Shown: positions 1 to 11,340 of the stretch, piece after piece
Layout of the letters: each line of letters starts with the position of its first letter
Numbering within the stretch: position 1 is the first letter of the stretch
Assembly: GCF_040954645.1 (NCBI RefSeq)
Contig: NC_092804.1
Span: 150,607,108 to 150,671,107, forward strand
DNA from: Diabrotica undecimpunctata
Lineage: Eukaryota > Arthropoda > Insecta > Coleoptera > Chrysomelidae
DNA: 64,000 nt
Direction of reading: 5' to 3'
Notes under the pieces: model-generated
Databases searched by the model: none
Seen by the model: only the letters and a program-made list of their open reading frames with translations
What the model was told of the DNA's origin: nothing
Program-made: the position numbers and the translations under genes

Positions 1-119
1 GCTTGTGTTAGTGACTCGTGACACTTCATTACTAACATTGATGTGACACGTGGTATATTCAAGGTTAGTAAGGCTTGTCTGCTATCTTTACAGATAATTC
101 TAGTTTTCATAAGTCATTA

Positions 120-862
120 TTTTCTTACGTTCAGTGATCTGGAGTATATCCAGCTTTCTTACATTTTGGAGCCATCGGTGTATATGCAATAGATATTACT
201 CCCTATACCGTCTTGTTTCGATTTTGTGGGGTTTGTCAAAGATAAACTTTAATTTAATTGAGTTGCAGCCTGCCTGTAGCAGAGATAGCGCATCCAGCTC
301 TCCCCGCCAGAAACGAGTTTTCAATTACCTTAGTCTTATATCAAGGTTTGCACCAGCTGAGCTTAGTCGCATCATTATCATCAGCGACACCTCTTTGACA
401 TATATTTCTAGAGGCGTGACGCCAATAGTCAACTCCATTGCAGCAGTTGGTGTTGTTTTCATGGAACCTGCTATATTTATGCAAGTCATTCGCTGAATAT
501 GGTTTAGTTTGTTAATCGTTGTTGCCTGTAGCACTTTTGGAACCCAAGAAATAGCTCCGTAAGTTAGCCTCATAGGCAATATATGCTCGTTTAGCTCTAC
601 CATCTAAATAAAAGTTCCATGTTAACTTCTTGTCAAGGGTAATACCAAGGTACTTCACCTTGGTATTACCCTTGACAAGAAATTAACATGGAACTTTCAC
701 TTAGATGGTAGAGCTAAACGAGCATATTAATATTCACCTTTTTAGGATTTTTAGATAGTGAGTGTTCCTTGCACAAGGTTTCTATTAGTCGGAGAGCAAC
801 TTGCAAACTATCACACAGTGTGTTCTCAAACTTACCGCTTTGCAGGATACCAATATCGTCTG
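120..862 (-). pseudogene. LINE reverse transcriptase C-terminus and RNase H
   Basis: Downstream continuation of the same LINE. After 862 the minus strand reads GILQSGKFENTL, the segment that normally follows YADD. Between 603 and 325 it encodes the thumb/connection region (LTYGAISWVPK, then an IQRMTCINIAGSMKTTP-like block typical of I-group LINEs). Below 325 comes YTDGSK, the first strand of RNase H. An inverted duplication (581-727) interrupts the connection domain where KYLGITLDKKLTWN is encoded. Confidence 0.78.
581..727. repeat. Perfectly spaced foldback inside LINE
   Basis: Two ~71-base arms, 581-651 and 657-727, are near-perfect reverse complements separated by only 5 bases (ACTTC). 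The left arm is genuine LINE coding sequence (minus strand, KYLGITLDKKLTWN region). The right arm is its inverted copy and replaces the expected codons between the RT palm and thumb. The arms differ at only a few positions, so the inversion-duplication is young relative to the decay of the LINE. Confidence 0.88.
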
Positions 863-1580
863 TGATATAGTGGAGAATACGGACTCTCTCTTAACATCAA
901 AAAAACCAAATTCATGAAAATTAGCAAGAACAACAATACAAACGAAATATTAACGGTAGGCGGCCAGCAGATTAAGAGAGTAAAAAGATATACTTACTTG
1001 AGAACGATATCATAGAAAATAACGATTATACTGCAGAAATAAGTGTCAGAATTGAAAAAGCACGTGCCAACTTCGTGTAAATGAAAAAAAAACTATGCAG
1101 CAAAGATCTGACATTGGCCCTCAGAATAAGGCTAATTAAATATTATGTACACAGTGTACTCTACTATGGAGCTAAATCATGGACATTAAACCGGAATACA
1201 ATAAATCGACTTGACGCGTTTGAAATGTTGACATTTAGAAGATTGTTAAGGATTCCATGGGTAGATAGAGTCACGAATACTGAAGTGTTAAGGAGAATAG
1301 GCAGAGAGAGGGAAATGGAAAATACAATAAAAGAAAGGAAATTGCAATATCTCGGACATGTGATGAGAGGCGAAAGATACAACATCTTGAGACTCATAAT
1401 TCAAGGAAAAGTAGAGGGTAGGAGAAGCGTAGGAAGAAGACGCGTTTCCTGGTTAAAGAACCTGAGAGAGTGGTTTGGTTGCAGCTCAAGGCAATTGTTC
1501 AGAGCAGCTGCCTCGAAGGTCAGAATAGCCATGATGATTGCCAATCTTCGTCGCGGAGATGGCACTTAAAGAAGAAGAAG
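863..1580 (+). mobile_element. 5'-truncated RTE-like LINE insertion
   Basis: Plus-strand 3' part of an RTE-like retrotransposon, inserted into the I-type LINE. It is flanked by an 11-bp target duplication, AATATCGTCTG, at 852-862 and 1581-1591. The 3' end finishes with an (AAG)n tail, and the 5' end is truncated within the RT domain. Three other RTE-like 3' ends in this window (12896-13164, 17380-17916, 44680-45440) end in AAG- or AAAG-rich tails. Confidence 0.9.
880..1569 (+). pseudogene. RTE-like reverse transcriptase, C-terminal part
   Basis: The region before 1081 translates as LNIKKTKFMKISK and ISVRIEKARANF, the usual post-palm region. From 1081 an open frame of 162 codons gives IRLIKYYVHSVLYYGA, LRIPWVDRVTN, KERKLQYLGHVMRG and GRRRVSWLKNLREWFG, ending with KVRIAMMIANLRRGDGT. 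This is the conserved C-terminus of insect RTE-type pol proteins after the catalytic palm. The endonuclease and palm are missing and a stop lies near 1079, so it is a fragment. Confidence 0.85.
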
Positions 1581-1591
1581 AATATCGTCTG

Positions 1592-2230
1592 CATAGGCTA
1601 TTGTGTGGAACTCGTTGCTGCTAAGTTGGTCAACCAGGGTGTCTAGAACTATGTTCCAGAGGAGTAGTGATAGCACCTCTTCCTCTAACCCCCCCGTAAC
1701 CATGCCTCTAATAGAAACGTCTTCTACATTTATGCTTATTGCTCTATTAGAGAGCATACTGAATATCCATTCGCTTAGAGCCGGGGGAACATTCCTGACG
1801 TTGAGCTGTTGGATGATGGTTGGGAATGTGGCTTTATCAAACGTTTTCTCAGTAATATTGAATATACCTAGGGTGGATTATTTATTGTTCAGCGATCTGT
1901 CAATTGTTCCCACTACATGATGCAGTGCAGAATCATTAGATCTTCCCGAAGAATATGCATGCTGATTTGGATGAAGTGGGTTATGGACTAGAACTTTATC
2001 CCTTATATACCTTTCGCATAGCCTTTCCATTGTCATTTCAAGAGAAAGGATGTTAGACTAATTGGGCGGAAAGCTTTGGTAGGGTGTAGTCCATCCTACC
2101 TGGTTTTGGTATGAAGACCACACGTAACTCTTTTCACTTCCTAGGAATATATCTTAGAGCCAAAGAGGCTCTGAATATTTCTACTAGGTGCGGCAGAAGG
2201 ATATCCAGTGAAGCACAATATGGCCCATCT
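1592..2230 (-). pseudogene. LINE reverse transcriptase, N-terminal and palm part
   Basis: Translation of the minus strand gives the fingers/palm of an I-group reverse transcriptase: a LHPNQHAYSSGRS-like motif near 1960, a KTFDKATFP block near 1840, a SLLLWNIVLD block and then the catalytic YADD box at about 1567-1605. Several stops and frameshifts lie upstream of 1900, and the usual QGG before the SPLLW box reads as LEEEV, so the copy is dead. The gene resumes at 862 after the RTE insertion; the target duplication falls inside the YADDI codons. Confidence 0.8.
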
Positions 2231-4724
2231 TACCGTAAATAAAAGTTTTCATTTAGTAGTAATTATTTATTTAATACTCTGGTATACTCTTTGTTTCTTT
2301 TGGAAAATAAGAACTTATATCATACTTATGTAAATAAAACATACAAGGTAAGTATGTAATTTTATCTTCTCTTTGGTATGTATTAATTGTTCAGAAAAAG
2401 TTAGAGGCATTTTCTTATGGTTCTCATAAATAATTCTTTTAACATCTAGGTTCCTCTGAGTTTTTTTTGTCGCTCTAAAATAAAACAAGGTAGCGCTCTT
2501 TATTTTCCTTTTCCTTTTTATACCAACTTCAGTCTACTTCCATTGATACGTTTTAATTAATGTATTTTTCTTTAAATACATATACCCCATACTGGATTTA
2601 TATATTCATGTGCCAAAGCTTGCCGTTGAGTCCTTTACAACATTTAAATGTCAGTTTACAAGGTGGACATACTTGATCTTGGAAATTTTCATTTTATACC
2701 CACCTAAGTCTAAGGTTTGTTACAAAATTTAAAAAAATACCATTCTTCAACCTGTGTCCGACAAAAATGTACAAAGAATATCATAGTATTAAATTTGCTG
2801 TAGGCCCGCTCTATATTCTATTAAATCCCTATGTGTCCCTTCTTATTTTACGCTCCAGAGTGAAAAGACATTTCTGGCAAAGGGTAGAAGTCACCGCTAA
2901 ACGATCTCCTCTATTGTGTCTTTGTCGAGTTTAAAGTTTTTAACGAGATTCTTGACTACTCCAGCTTCCACTTTGGTATTAAAATTAATCATTATGACTG
3001 TTATTTCGCCGTTATTTTATCAGCTTTTAGTGTTTTGGGTTTCCGTTATTTCCGCATTTTGCACCGTTGACCATCGCAGTCCTTTTACCTTTAAGGTCCA
3101 TTTACTAGTCTTACGACCAAGAAACTGTGCTCCTGCTTACCAGATCGTGTGCCCAAAATTTTACTACTACCAATGACTCAGTTGTCGTTATATCCTTCTC
3201 TTAGGTTGTATTGTATCTATCTATTTAATTGTATCTTTCCTCCCCAATTCCATGTTCCAGATTTGTTCTTTACATCGCATCGTCTACTTTATTTCTAATC
3301 GATCTCGAAATCTTCGTCTCTTTACTTTTTCTGCTGGACTCAATTTTGTAATTTTGTTTATACAGACTAAGTAAATTTATATCTTAGTAATTCGAGGGAG
3401 TCCTCTTATTACTCTTCTTAAGCCTAATTATGGTGGTGCTGGTACGTCATTAAGTTGATGTTTTCAGTCTTCAGTTTCTCTAAAAGCTAGTTGTATGGAC
3501 TAGTTTTACGCCAGTTATTTAAATTACCTCCTCAGACCACATTAACGAACACGTTTACGTCAGGAATCGAATATTAAATATTTTTTTATTTTATTAGTAT
3601 TATCGAGCGTAGCTAGTAGCTCTTATATCTAACTGTTACATATTATGAGCCAAAAATAAGAATAGAGTTAATACGCTTTACATTTTTTTATTAAAAGTAA
3701 AATCACAATGTTACTCTTAAGAGGAAATTAATGATGTAAGCTACTTATTGTATTTTATAAAGGCACCGAAGGGACCCTTTGACGTGGCACAATTAATGTC
3801 GATATTCTAAGGATTTTATTCATCGAAGCGATTCTCTGAAATACTTTTTTATTAAAAGAGATAAATAAGAAAACGCCTCTCTCTGTGTATCTATCTAATT
3901 ACAGAAAAAACGTTACAGTTTCCATCACTACGAAGTACATTTATTTTCCTCCATTTCCCTTTCCATCGTCTTCCACCTTGCCCTTTGAAAAAGGCTCTGA
4001 ATTATGGAAGGCATTTTTCATCTAAGCAACACACATCAATTATTAATCTAATAGGAACAACATGCTGTTAAGTCCCAAAAAAGATGAAGGGCACTCTTCT
4101 CCTTCGTTTTAATTAACTTATGGTGATTTTGAATGGCATCACTTCTTGTGTTTGCTTTCTTTTCACAGAATATACATGGTCTTGTCAAGGTTATACAGTA
4201 TTGATATTTTATAGGATTAGATTTTATTGTACTGTATTTAACTAAATTATAAAGGTTATAATTTTGCAATGTTTAGATACTTCTAATGACAATTAGAATT
4301 ACAAAAGTAACTGACAATTTTTAAAGCTACCGATATTTTCTACTTAAATTTCGCTCTCCTGGCTACCATAATTGCAAATTCCTGTCCGACTTCAGCTATT
4401 TTTATCAGCTGTTCATAATTTATCCAGTATTGTTGGATGTTTCCTAGTCACGATAGTCTTTTCCTTTATAGTTCTTTCCTTTTTTTGCGATCTTGTATTT
4501 CACTATTAGTTAAACATAGCGTGCTCAATAAATCTAGGTATTTGGTGAATTTATAAAATTAATTAATAATTTATTCATGTAGAAGAGACATCTAGAAAAG
4601 AAAATCGAGAAGTTATGAATACTATAAAGAAAATCAACATATGAAGTCCAGTGCTAAGTAGACCAAGATACCCATCATAATGATGCCGATATATTTAAGG
4701 CTATGTTAAAGTATCGTTTTTTTC
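2231..4724. other. AT-rich stretch without recognisable gene
   Basis: About 2.5 kb of AT-rich sequence. Open frames are short (86 codons at most), hydrophobic or low-complexity, and match no family that I recognise. No clear TIR, tandem array or tail was seen. It may include old LINE or MITE debris that is too diverged to call by eye. Confidence 0.5.
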
Positions 4725-5160
4725 TTGACGGACTTTATAACTCACGGTGAGTCTTTGCCGTATTCATTATAGACCTTTATCTTCTACGACCTTGCGCTTC
4801 CATTTTCCATTATTATACTATAATCCTAGATAAATCGTCTTAAACATTATCCTTTCATCTTTTTCTGGGACGATCTACTGATCTTCTAGTGTCTGGTCTC
4901 TCAAAAAACACTGCCTTTACCACTCTGTGTTCCTCTAACCTTACTATATGACCTGCCGATCTTATTCGGTTAATGTTCATGTCTGACGATGTCTTCAGTA
5001 CCATACAGTGTCACCAACTCAGCATTGTGGGGCCTTCTTCACTTTCCTATGAATTTATCTCTATGAGGACCAAATATCATTCTAAGAACCTTTATTTTAA
5101 ATACCACCAGTTTATTTATTTTACTTTCCTATGTAACAGCTCAAAGAATAATTGATGTGT
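4725..5160 (-). pseudogene. RTE/BovB-like LINE 3' end, degenerate
   Basis: The minus strand contains the segments LRMIFGPHRDKFIGK, HNAELVTLYGTEDIVRH, IRSAGHIVRLEEHRVVKA and FERPDTRRSVDRPRKR in shifted frames. Together they form the C-terminal tail of a LINE pol protein in which a GRP-RKRW motif closes the ORF. The non-coding end reads AAGACTCACCGTGAGTT, which I associate with the same LINE tails. Multiple frameshifts; only about 430 bases survive. It is similar in kind to the fragment at 43172-43420. Confidence 0.65.
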
Positions 5161-5169
5161 ATAGTAGAG

Positions 5170-6720
5170 TGGAGCGAAAATGGGAACAAAAACTTTTTGA
5201 GACCAATCAGTGGACCTATATATGCAATAGCTGCCAATAATTTCTTGGTTACCAATTTGACATCAAATTTTAAACAAAATATGAGTCATATCCTTTTCCC
5301 AGCTCTTCGTTTATTTTCATGAAGTAGTCAAGTGCTTGCTTTCTTCATGAAAAAAATCCAAAACTCACCACGTGAAGTTGGCGGCAAATCGAGTTTTACC
5401 AACCACCATCCCTTTTTATCATGTTATATTTTAATTGTCTTTAAGAACCTGGCAAAACTAACTTTTTGTGTCAAATTTTGGTACTGAGACTTTGGAGACG
5501 ATTCTGGATCTTATAAATTCATCTCTTGCCTCATACCAAATACTGATGCTAATGTTTCCATAACTAACTTAACACAGTGTTTTACGGCTTAAAAATGGCA
5601 TAAACATTTTAAAATTTCTATTTCATTGGCGACATCGGAAATAATTTCTTGTAGTGCATTATCGAAAATTTTTGCTATCAGCGGCGTCTTTGTAATTGTT
5701 AATAACTACCAGTCAACCAGTTCAAAGTAATCATTTGCAATAAAGTTTAAATTGGAAATATTAAATTGACAAACTTAAATATAATTATGTTTTGCTTGTC
5801 TGCATTTTAGTCTCCTTCAAAGGCCTAATTCACTAATATATTTCCGATCGTCAGCTAGCGCTGCCAATGACAAATTTTTAGGGTGGCCGAAGTAACCTTT
5901 TTTGTAATATTGAATCAACCACCTTCTTAAGATCTTTAGACAAAAACTTGCTTTTTTTTATGCCAAAAAACCACCGTGTCGACATGAAGGTCGGATTTTA
6001 ATTTCAAATCAAGTTGGTGCATAAACTTTTATAATGTATTCTGTTAGAACGTTTAAATTATACGATGGATTTTCCGTACAAATATACAATCTGAAGATCC
6101 TATCAGCAGTTGTTAACCATCTTGAATGTGTAAGTTTGCCTGTTAGTCGTTGTGTCAAGCTTGATGACATTGATTTTTTAGAAATTTCATTACAGATATC
6201 ATAAAAAGATATTGTTAATCTATACCTAACACGTTACGGTCAATATCAGGGAAACCATAATCTATTTTTCTGAATTTTTCAGTAGGATGTTTTTTGCAGT
6301 TTTCCAATTTATGCTAATTTCTTTATAATATCCTTCTGGTCCATTACTTTTTCCATCTAAATACTGCAAGAGGTGTCGCAATGGTAGTTCATTAGTGTAC
6401 ATTAAACCAACAAACCACTGTAGAGGGTTTGAAAGTTTAAATTGTCTAAATATTCCATTTTTGTATCTAGTATTTATCGCTCTCCCATCGTATCCAATTG
6501 CATGAACTTGGAAATATCTATATTGCTTTCCTGGAATTCCAACAAACCTCTTTTATTATTCAAAGTACTTCCAGAAGATGGAATTATATGACCGAAATAG
6601 ACGGCTATAAAACCAAGACGATATGTTCTTCTACGATTGTCTTTCCTGAAAGAATATTTCCTTCCCCTACTTAAGTTAAAGATCTATCCATTTTTCCAAC
6701 GAAATATATTTCATACACAC
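5170..6720 (-). pseudogene. Decayed copy of an uncharacterised multicopy insect protein family
   Basis: In shifting frames the minus strand encodes, in order: QVHAIGYDGRAINTRYKNG (about 6520-6440), LQWFVGLMYTNELPLRHL (near 6410), FPDIDRNVLGID, KLTHSRWLTTADRIFRLY (about 6140-6080) and NVLTEYIIKVYAPT (near 6020). I recognise this order from uncharacterised, multicopy arthropod proteins. The DG...NT...G block followed by an H/N-x-N-x-L block resembles hAT-type DDE transposases, which is an inference. Stops are frequent, including a probable TGG to TGA change after APT. No TIRs were identified. Confidence 0.55.
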
Positions 6721-7189
6721 TAGTTAATTTTTTTCTCTCAAATGTTTGCGAGCTCTCACTCTTTTTCTTCCAATTTTACTTCCGTCTATTATTTTAGATT
6801 TGGTCTATTAATTTCATTGTTATGATTTCCATGTCTGAGTGTCCTGTTTGGTCACAAGCTTGTGCTTAAGAAGAAAGTTTCTTTCTCATTTGAGAACTGG
6901 AAGTTTGTTGTGAAATATCATGATTTCCGTAAAATTAAAGCTCAATAATATTGTAAGAGGAAACACTAGAGCTGGTGGAGATGGATCTTCCAAAGCACTC
7001 GATGGTACTTTCATCGTCTTTTGTTTCAAGTTTCATTATCGTCTTTTGTGAGTTTTTATTTTTCTATTTTTTTTGCCTCTAACTTTCCTTTTTTTCAACC
7101 TTTTTTCAATAATTTTATATGCCTTTACATCAATTTTGCCAATCACCGTTTCTCTTGAATTTCGCTGGTCAGTTAAAAAGCTCCTTTCA

Positions 7190-7665
7190 TCTATGGGTAG
7201 TTTAATTTTGCAACCTAACTGCGTTGCAATTGGTTACCAATTTAAGGCAAATAAAAAGCCAGTAATTATAAAATTTTATAATCAAATTAAATTTGGTGTC
7301 GATGTTGTCGATCAAATAGCAAAGAAGTACGCGGTAAAAGCAAGTTCAAGACGGTGGCCGTGGCAAGGTTTCTATAATGCACAATTGGATTTTGCTAAAA
7401 TCAATGTCTGATCTCTTTACAAAGCTATCACGGACAAGACAATTTTGTCACAAATTAATCTTGGATCTTGTAGAAGAACCAACTACGAGCTTAACCAACA
7501 AAACTTAATCGGAAAATCAAGAAAACGTATTCAATGCACCCAATTCTAGAGAAAAGAGAAAGAGAGAAAAAAAAAATACAAAACATCAGTTTGATATAAC
7601 AAAACCAGTGATTTTTGCAAGAAAAAGAATTTTTGGCAAGTGTCCAATGATAGAAACAATTGTAT
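7190..7665 (+). pseudogene. piggyBac transposase C-terminal fragment
   Basis: The plus strand gives KPVIIKFYNQIKFGVDVVDQIAKKYAVKASSRRWPWQGFYNAQLDFAKINV (quoted blocks: FGVDVVDQI, SRRWPWQGFYN). This is the conserved piggyBac block K-P-x-I-I-x-x-Y-N-x-x-K-x-G-V-D-x-V-D-Q followed by RRWP. The catalytic aspartate that belongs in GGVDVVDQ is present. The frame closes at 7411, and the basic tail continues in another frame to about 7665. Upstream catalytic regions are not recognisable. Confidence 0.75.
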
Positions 7666-7981
7666 GTAATCAATACTTCTCCTTTTTTATAAACAAGATA
7701 TTTATTACGAATCCTTCAGTAACCGTGATTCTTAATAAATTTTTAGTTAATTAGAACACCTCGAAAGCAAGAAGTGGTCAAATTGACCACTTTCGTCCTT
7801 GCAGGTAGGTCGCTTCAGCCGTCTTTCTAGTGTTAAAAACTAACAGTTTTTTGTATTTTTGAGTATTTGAAACGTTAAAAAAAACGGGTGTGAGAAGTTA
7901 TACTTCTATACACGCGTTCGTTGTTACAAGTTTATATGGAAATCAATCTGCACAATCATTACATATGTAATGCTATAGGTA

Positions 7982-8797
7982 TAGTAGTTTTCATATAAAA
8001 ATGCGTACACGTCATTCCAGATTTACGACGCAACGTCAGAACCGCACAGCGTTGCCAAAACATCAGAATAGTTAGTAAGTAATAAATTTTTAAAATGTCA
8101 ACTATTTGTCAAACTATTATATTAACAGCAAATAAACTTAGTTTTAAGATTACTGCAACACACTTAAATATATAAGAAAACATTTTAATACAAAATTAGA
8201 TATTCTAAATTTTAAACTTACCTCTTTTAGAGCATTATTAAAACAAACGTCCCGCCATTATCTCTTGTTCAAAATATTCTATCTTATATGAAAGCCTATC
8301 AGCTTTCTACAGACTATTTAGTTGTTTTGGCATAGCTTAATCACAATACACAACAATAATTAGTTTTTAACGCTATTATTCTAAATTTAATAATTTATAA
8401 ATACAATTTATTAATATTTAATATATTATGATCAAATTGTGTAAGAAATCAAAACATAAACAAAATTCTTACTCTAAAAAGCGGCAACACTTTAAACAAT
8501 TTTACCATATGCTGAAATGTCAAAAAATTTGACGTACTCCCGTACCAGTTGCGTACAATTGTCTAATATATTTAATTAAAATTTCAGCAAATTTTTATTA
8601 TTAATAATAACAAATGTTTTTAGTTATTTAATCAATATATTTCTAAAATTCCCAATATAATTATGATTACATTTTTCTGATTATTATACCATTTTGACGC
8701 CTATGAAAGATCGAGCAGTTTCGTATGGGTTTCGTATTATTAGCTGTGTTGAAAATTTGAACTCTAACGTTGACGCATTTTTATATGAAAAATACTA
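7982..8797. mobile_element. Nested 816-bp MITE with TA target duplication
   Basis: The ends are inverted repeats of about 25 bases: TAGTAGTTTTCATATAAAAA at 7982 onward, and its complement ending at 8797 with one or two mismatches, continuing into ATGCGT. TA occurs on each side (7980-7981 and 8798-8799). Copy 2 of the host repeat is uninterrupted here (GCTATAGGTAAGAGCGAG), so the empty-site sequence is visible within this window. No coding capacity was seen; a Tc1/mariner-derived MITE is likely. Confidence 0.85.
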
Positions 8798-9332
8798 TAA
8801 GAGAGAGCAGAAAGAGAAAAAGAATTAAGTATACAGGTATATGGTGCATCGTTTGCTGTATATAAACATTTGACCTGTAATAGAAGTACAGTAAGTTAAT
8901 TAAGGATTGAATCAATATTTTAATGAAAATATATATTTTTATATTCATATATGTATTAAAGGAGTTGAGTGCAAAAAAAAATTTTTACACATACTCTGCA
9001 GTAAAATCATTGTTAATTTTGTTAATATTATTAATACAAAAATACAATACAATACACTGCCACATAATTCAATATTATAATACAATACAAATTGAAATGC
9101 AATATTCATAAGTATTTAAAAATGACAATATACATAACTTACGCATATGTTTACATTTTTATTCTCGAGAGAGAAAGAGAGAGAAAATATATCTTTTGTC
9201 TCTCTCTCTTACCTATATCTTACATATGTAATGATTTTGCTGATTCACTCAATATATAAAAATACACACAATTGCGTATATTTAATAAGACTAACGTAGG
9301 GTTTTAAATATTTCAAAAATAGAAAAGGAAAT

Positions 9333-9409
9333 TCATATTGGGATTCGAACTCACATATATCAGCGTATAAAGCAAACACGTAAGAAATTTGCCAATGAGA
9401 TATGACGCT
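9333..9409 (-). other. tRNA-like sequence (pol III A and B boxes) inside TIR repeat
   Basis: Read on the minus strand, the segment contains an A-box-like TATCTCATTGG (9402-9392) and a near-consensus B box AGTTCGAATCC (9351-9341), about 40 bases apart as in a tRNA gene. A T-arm-like stem is weak and the acceptor stem is poor, so it is not called as a functional tRNA. TTTTC follows downstream. The same module, more decayed, is in copy 2 at 23112-23190. Confidence 0.6.
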
Positions 9410-9563
9410 AACGTATTTCAAAATTGACAGTTCTCGATCATACAGTGATTTATTGTAATTATTATTTTGAAATACAAAAGCCCAAAATAATTATGAACAT
9501 TTAATAAATAATACAAAACATATCACATAAATAATAATATTAATATACATTATATTATATATG

Positions 9564-9692
<129 letters not shown>

Positions 9693-9867
9693 ACATGTAT
9701 AATATTAAATATATATACAAAAGGAACATTTTTATTCCCGATAGAGAAATAGAGAAAAAATATATCTTCTGTCTCTCTCTTACTCATATCTTACATATGT
9801 AATGATTTCACCGATTCACTCCCGTGCAAATTTTCCATGTCAACCGCGCGTATAGAAGTATAACTTC

Positions 9868-10829
9868 AAAAATAACCTATTTTTTGATTAAATGTATTTA
9901 TAAAAATTTGTTTTATTTTAATAAAAAATAATTTGTGCAAAAAAAAATATATTGCGTTAAAAAAATTGCCAAAAAAATTATCTTGACATGCCTTCCCGTG
10001 TAATCATGTAATTTTTAAACCACTTGTCCACTGGATGGTTTATAAACACAACAATTGGTAATATTTAAGTATATGTACCAATATAAAAAAAACCATGACT
10101 ATAAGCATTAATGATAATAATATAAACTCATAAAGAAGGTTAAAAATAATAATGTTACAGCAAAGAGATCCACAAAATCGATTATTTTCACTCATCACAG
10201 TTAATTAAATGGGACTATAAAGCAAATTTCATTTCCTAACCGTTTGATGAATATTCATTTACTTTTTAAACCATGTTTACACTAATAATTATAAATTTGG
10301 ATAATTATTTTACCTCTGTTGCATGAGTATTATTATGGTGATTAAATTAATTAACAGATATTTCAAATGCTTAATCATCACTGTAATTAATCAAATTTAA
10401 CATCTGAATAATTAGATATGTAGAAAAAAAAAGCAATTTTGCATTTTTTACAAATTTAAAAAAAGAAAAAGTTAGCACCTTTTTTAAATTAACAGCTGTT
10501 TTTAATAATTAAGATATCTTATTAGCATTATTTGAAAAAACATACCTACCTACTTAAAAATTTGAATGTGCCAAATTCGAAAAAGATTGCCTTTTAGCGC
10601 CATCGTCCACATATCCTCAATATGTGGTCCTCAAAATCGGCCGGCTTTGAAACTAGCGGGTGCTTTGGAGGGGAGAGGAGCTGTTAACTGTATCTCAGGT
10701 TCTTATTTATGGATTTCTACGTTTGGTATAAAGGTCGAAGATCATAATAGAACTATTTGTCAATACCTTTCAATATTTGTTATTGATAATCAAAAAGATT
10801 GGGCGAACATGTAGCTAAACAAAGTAATT
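9868..10829. other. AT-rich interval, no gene recognised
   Basis: Very AT-rich sequence with homopolymer runs. An 82-codon frame at 10566-10814 matches no family that I recognise. Its position directly upstream of a piggyBac fragment suggests that it could be decayed N-terminal transposase sequence, but no motif supports this. Confidence 0.4.
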
Positions 10830-11340
10830 CGGGCATCGTTGTTTAGTAGTAGAGCGACAAGCCAGATGTGCTGATGATTAGTATTAAATTCGCTGACGAA
10901 ATGGTGACAATGCAGAAGGCACGCAGAGATGCTGTAAAGCCAAAGAATATCATTGAATATAATAAATATAAAAGCTTCATTGATATATCAGATCAAATGA
11001 AAAGCTATAATTTGCAATTAATTAAAGGAATAAAATGGTACAGAAAATTATCGATGGAACTCTTGATTGATACAGCACGTATAAATGCCTATGTCCTGCA
11101 TCAAAGCATTGCCAATGAAAGCATGACATTATCAATCTCAAGGAATAGGTAATTCGGGGTCTATTAGGAGATTTTATTGTCACACCAGTCATTATGGAAA
11201 ATAGTCACAAACTCAGCGATATTGGTCGTGCAGGCAGAAGACGAGGTGTTACACAAAAATGAGAGAAGAGGAAGGAAAGCAAGTAGAACAAAAAAACAAC
11301 CAGCAGCTCATTGATATGTGATGGCTGTAAAAAATCGTTG
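10830..11340 (+). pseudogene. piggyBac transposase fragment, second lineage
   Basis: The frame gives DKPDVLMISIKFADEMV, then KPKNIIEYNKYKSFIDISDQMKSYN, then KGIKWYRKLSMELLIDTARINAYVLHQ (blocks quoted separately). This is the piggyBac segment that follows the second catalytic aspartate, in the lineage that uses FID-SDQMKSY where others use GVD-VDQ. Downstream, HKLSDIGRAGRRRG marks the basic C-terminal tail in another frame. It belongs to a different lineage from the fragment at 7190-7665. TTAA ends were not located. Confidence 0.8.

Larger units (their letters stand above)
110..2230 (-). mobile_element. I-superfamily LINE (RT + RNase H), degenerate, interrupted
   Basis: Minus-strand remains of a non-LTR retrotransposon of the I/Jockey/R1 group. 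Read from 2230 downward it gives RT palm motifs, then the post-RT region, then an RNase H domain beginning with the motif YTDGSK near position 190. The order RT then RNase H fits the I superfamily. The body is broken twice: by a plus-strand RTE fragment (863-1580) and by a foldback at 581-727. No 3' tail or 5' end was found, so the limits are approximate. Confidence 0.8.

Noticed and set aside
134..496. 120-codon plus-strand frame
   Set aside because: It is the antisense shadow of the LINE RT/RNase H region, whose minus-strand reading has clear YTDGSK and IQRMTC motifs.
9333..9409. A functional tRNA gene
   Set aside because: Boxes are present but the acceptor and anticodon stems do not form well and the copy sits in a mobile repeat; called tRNA-like only.
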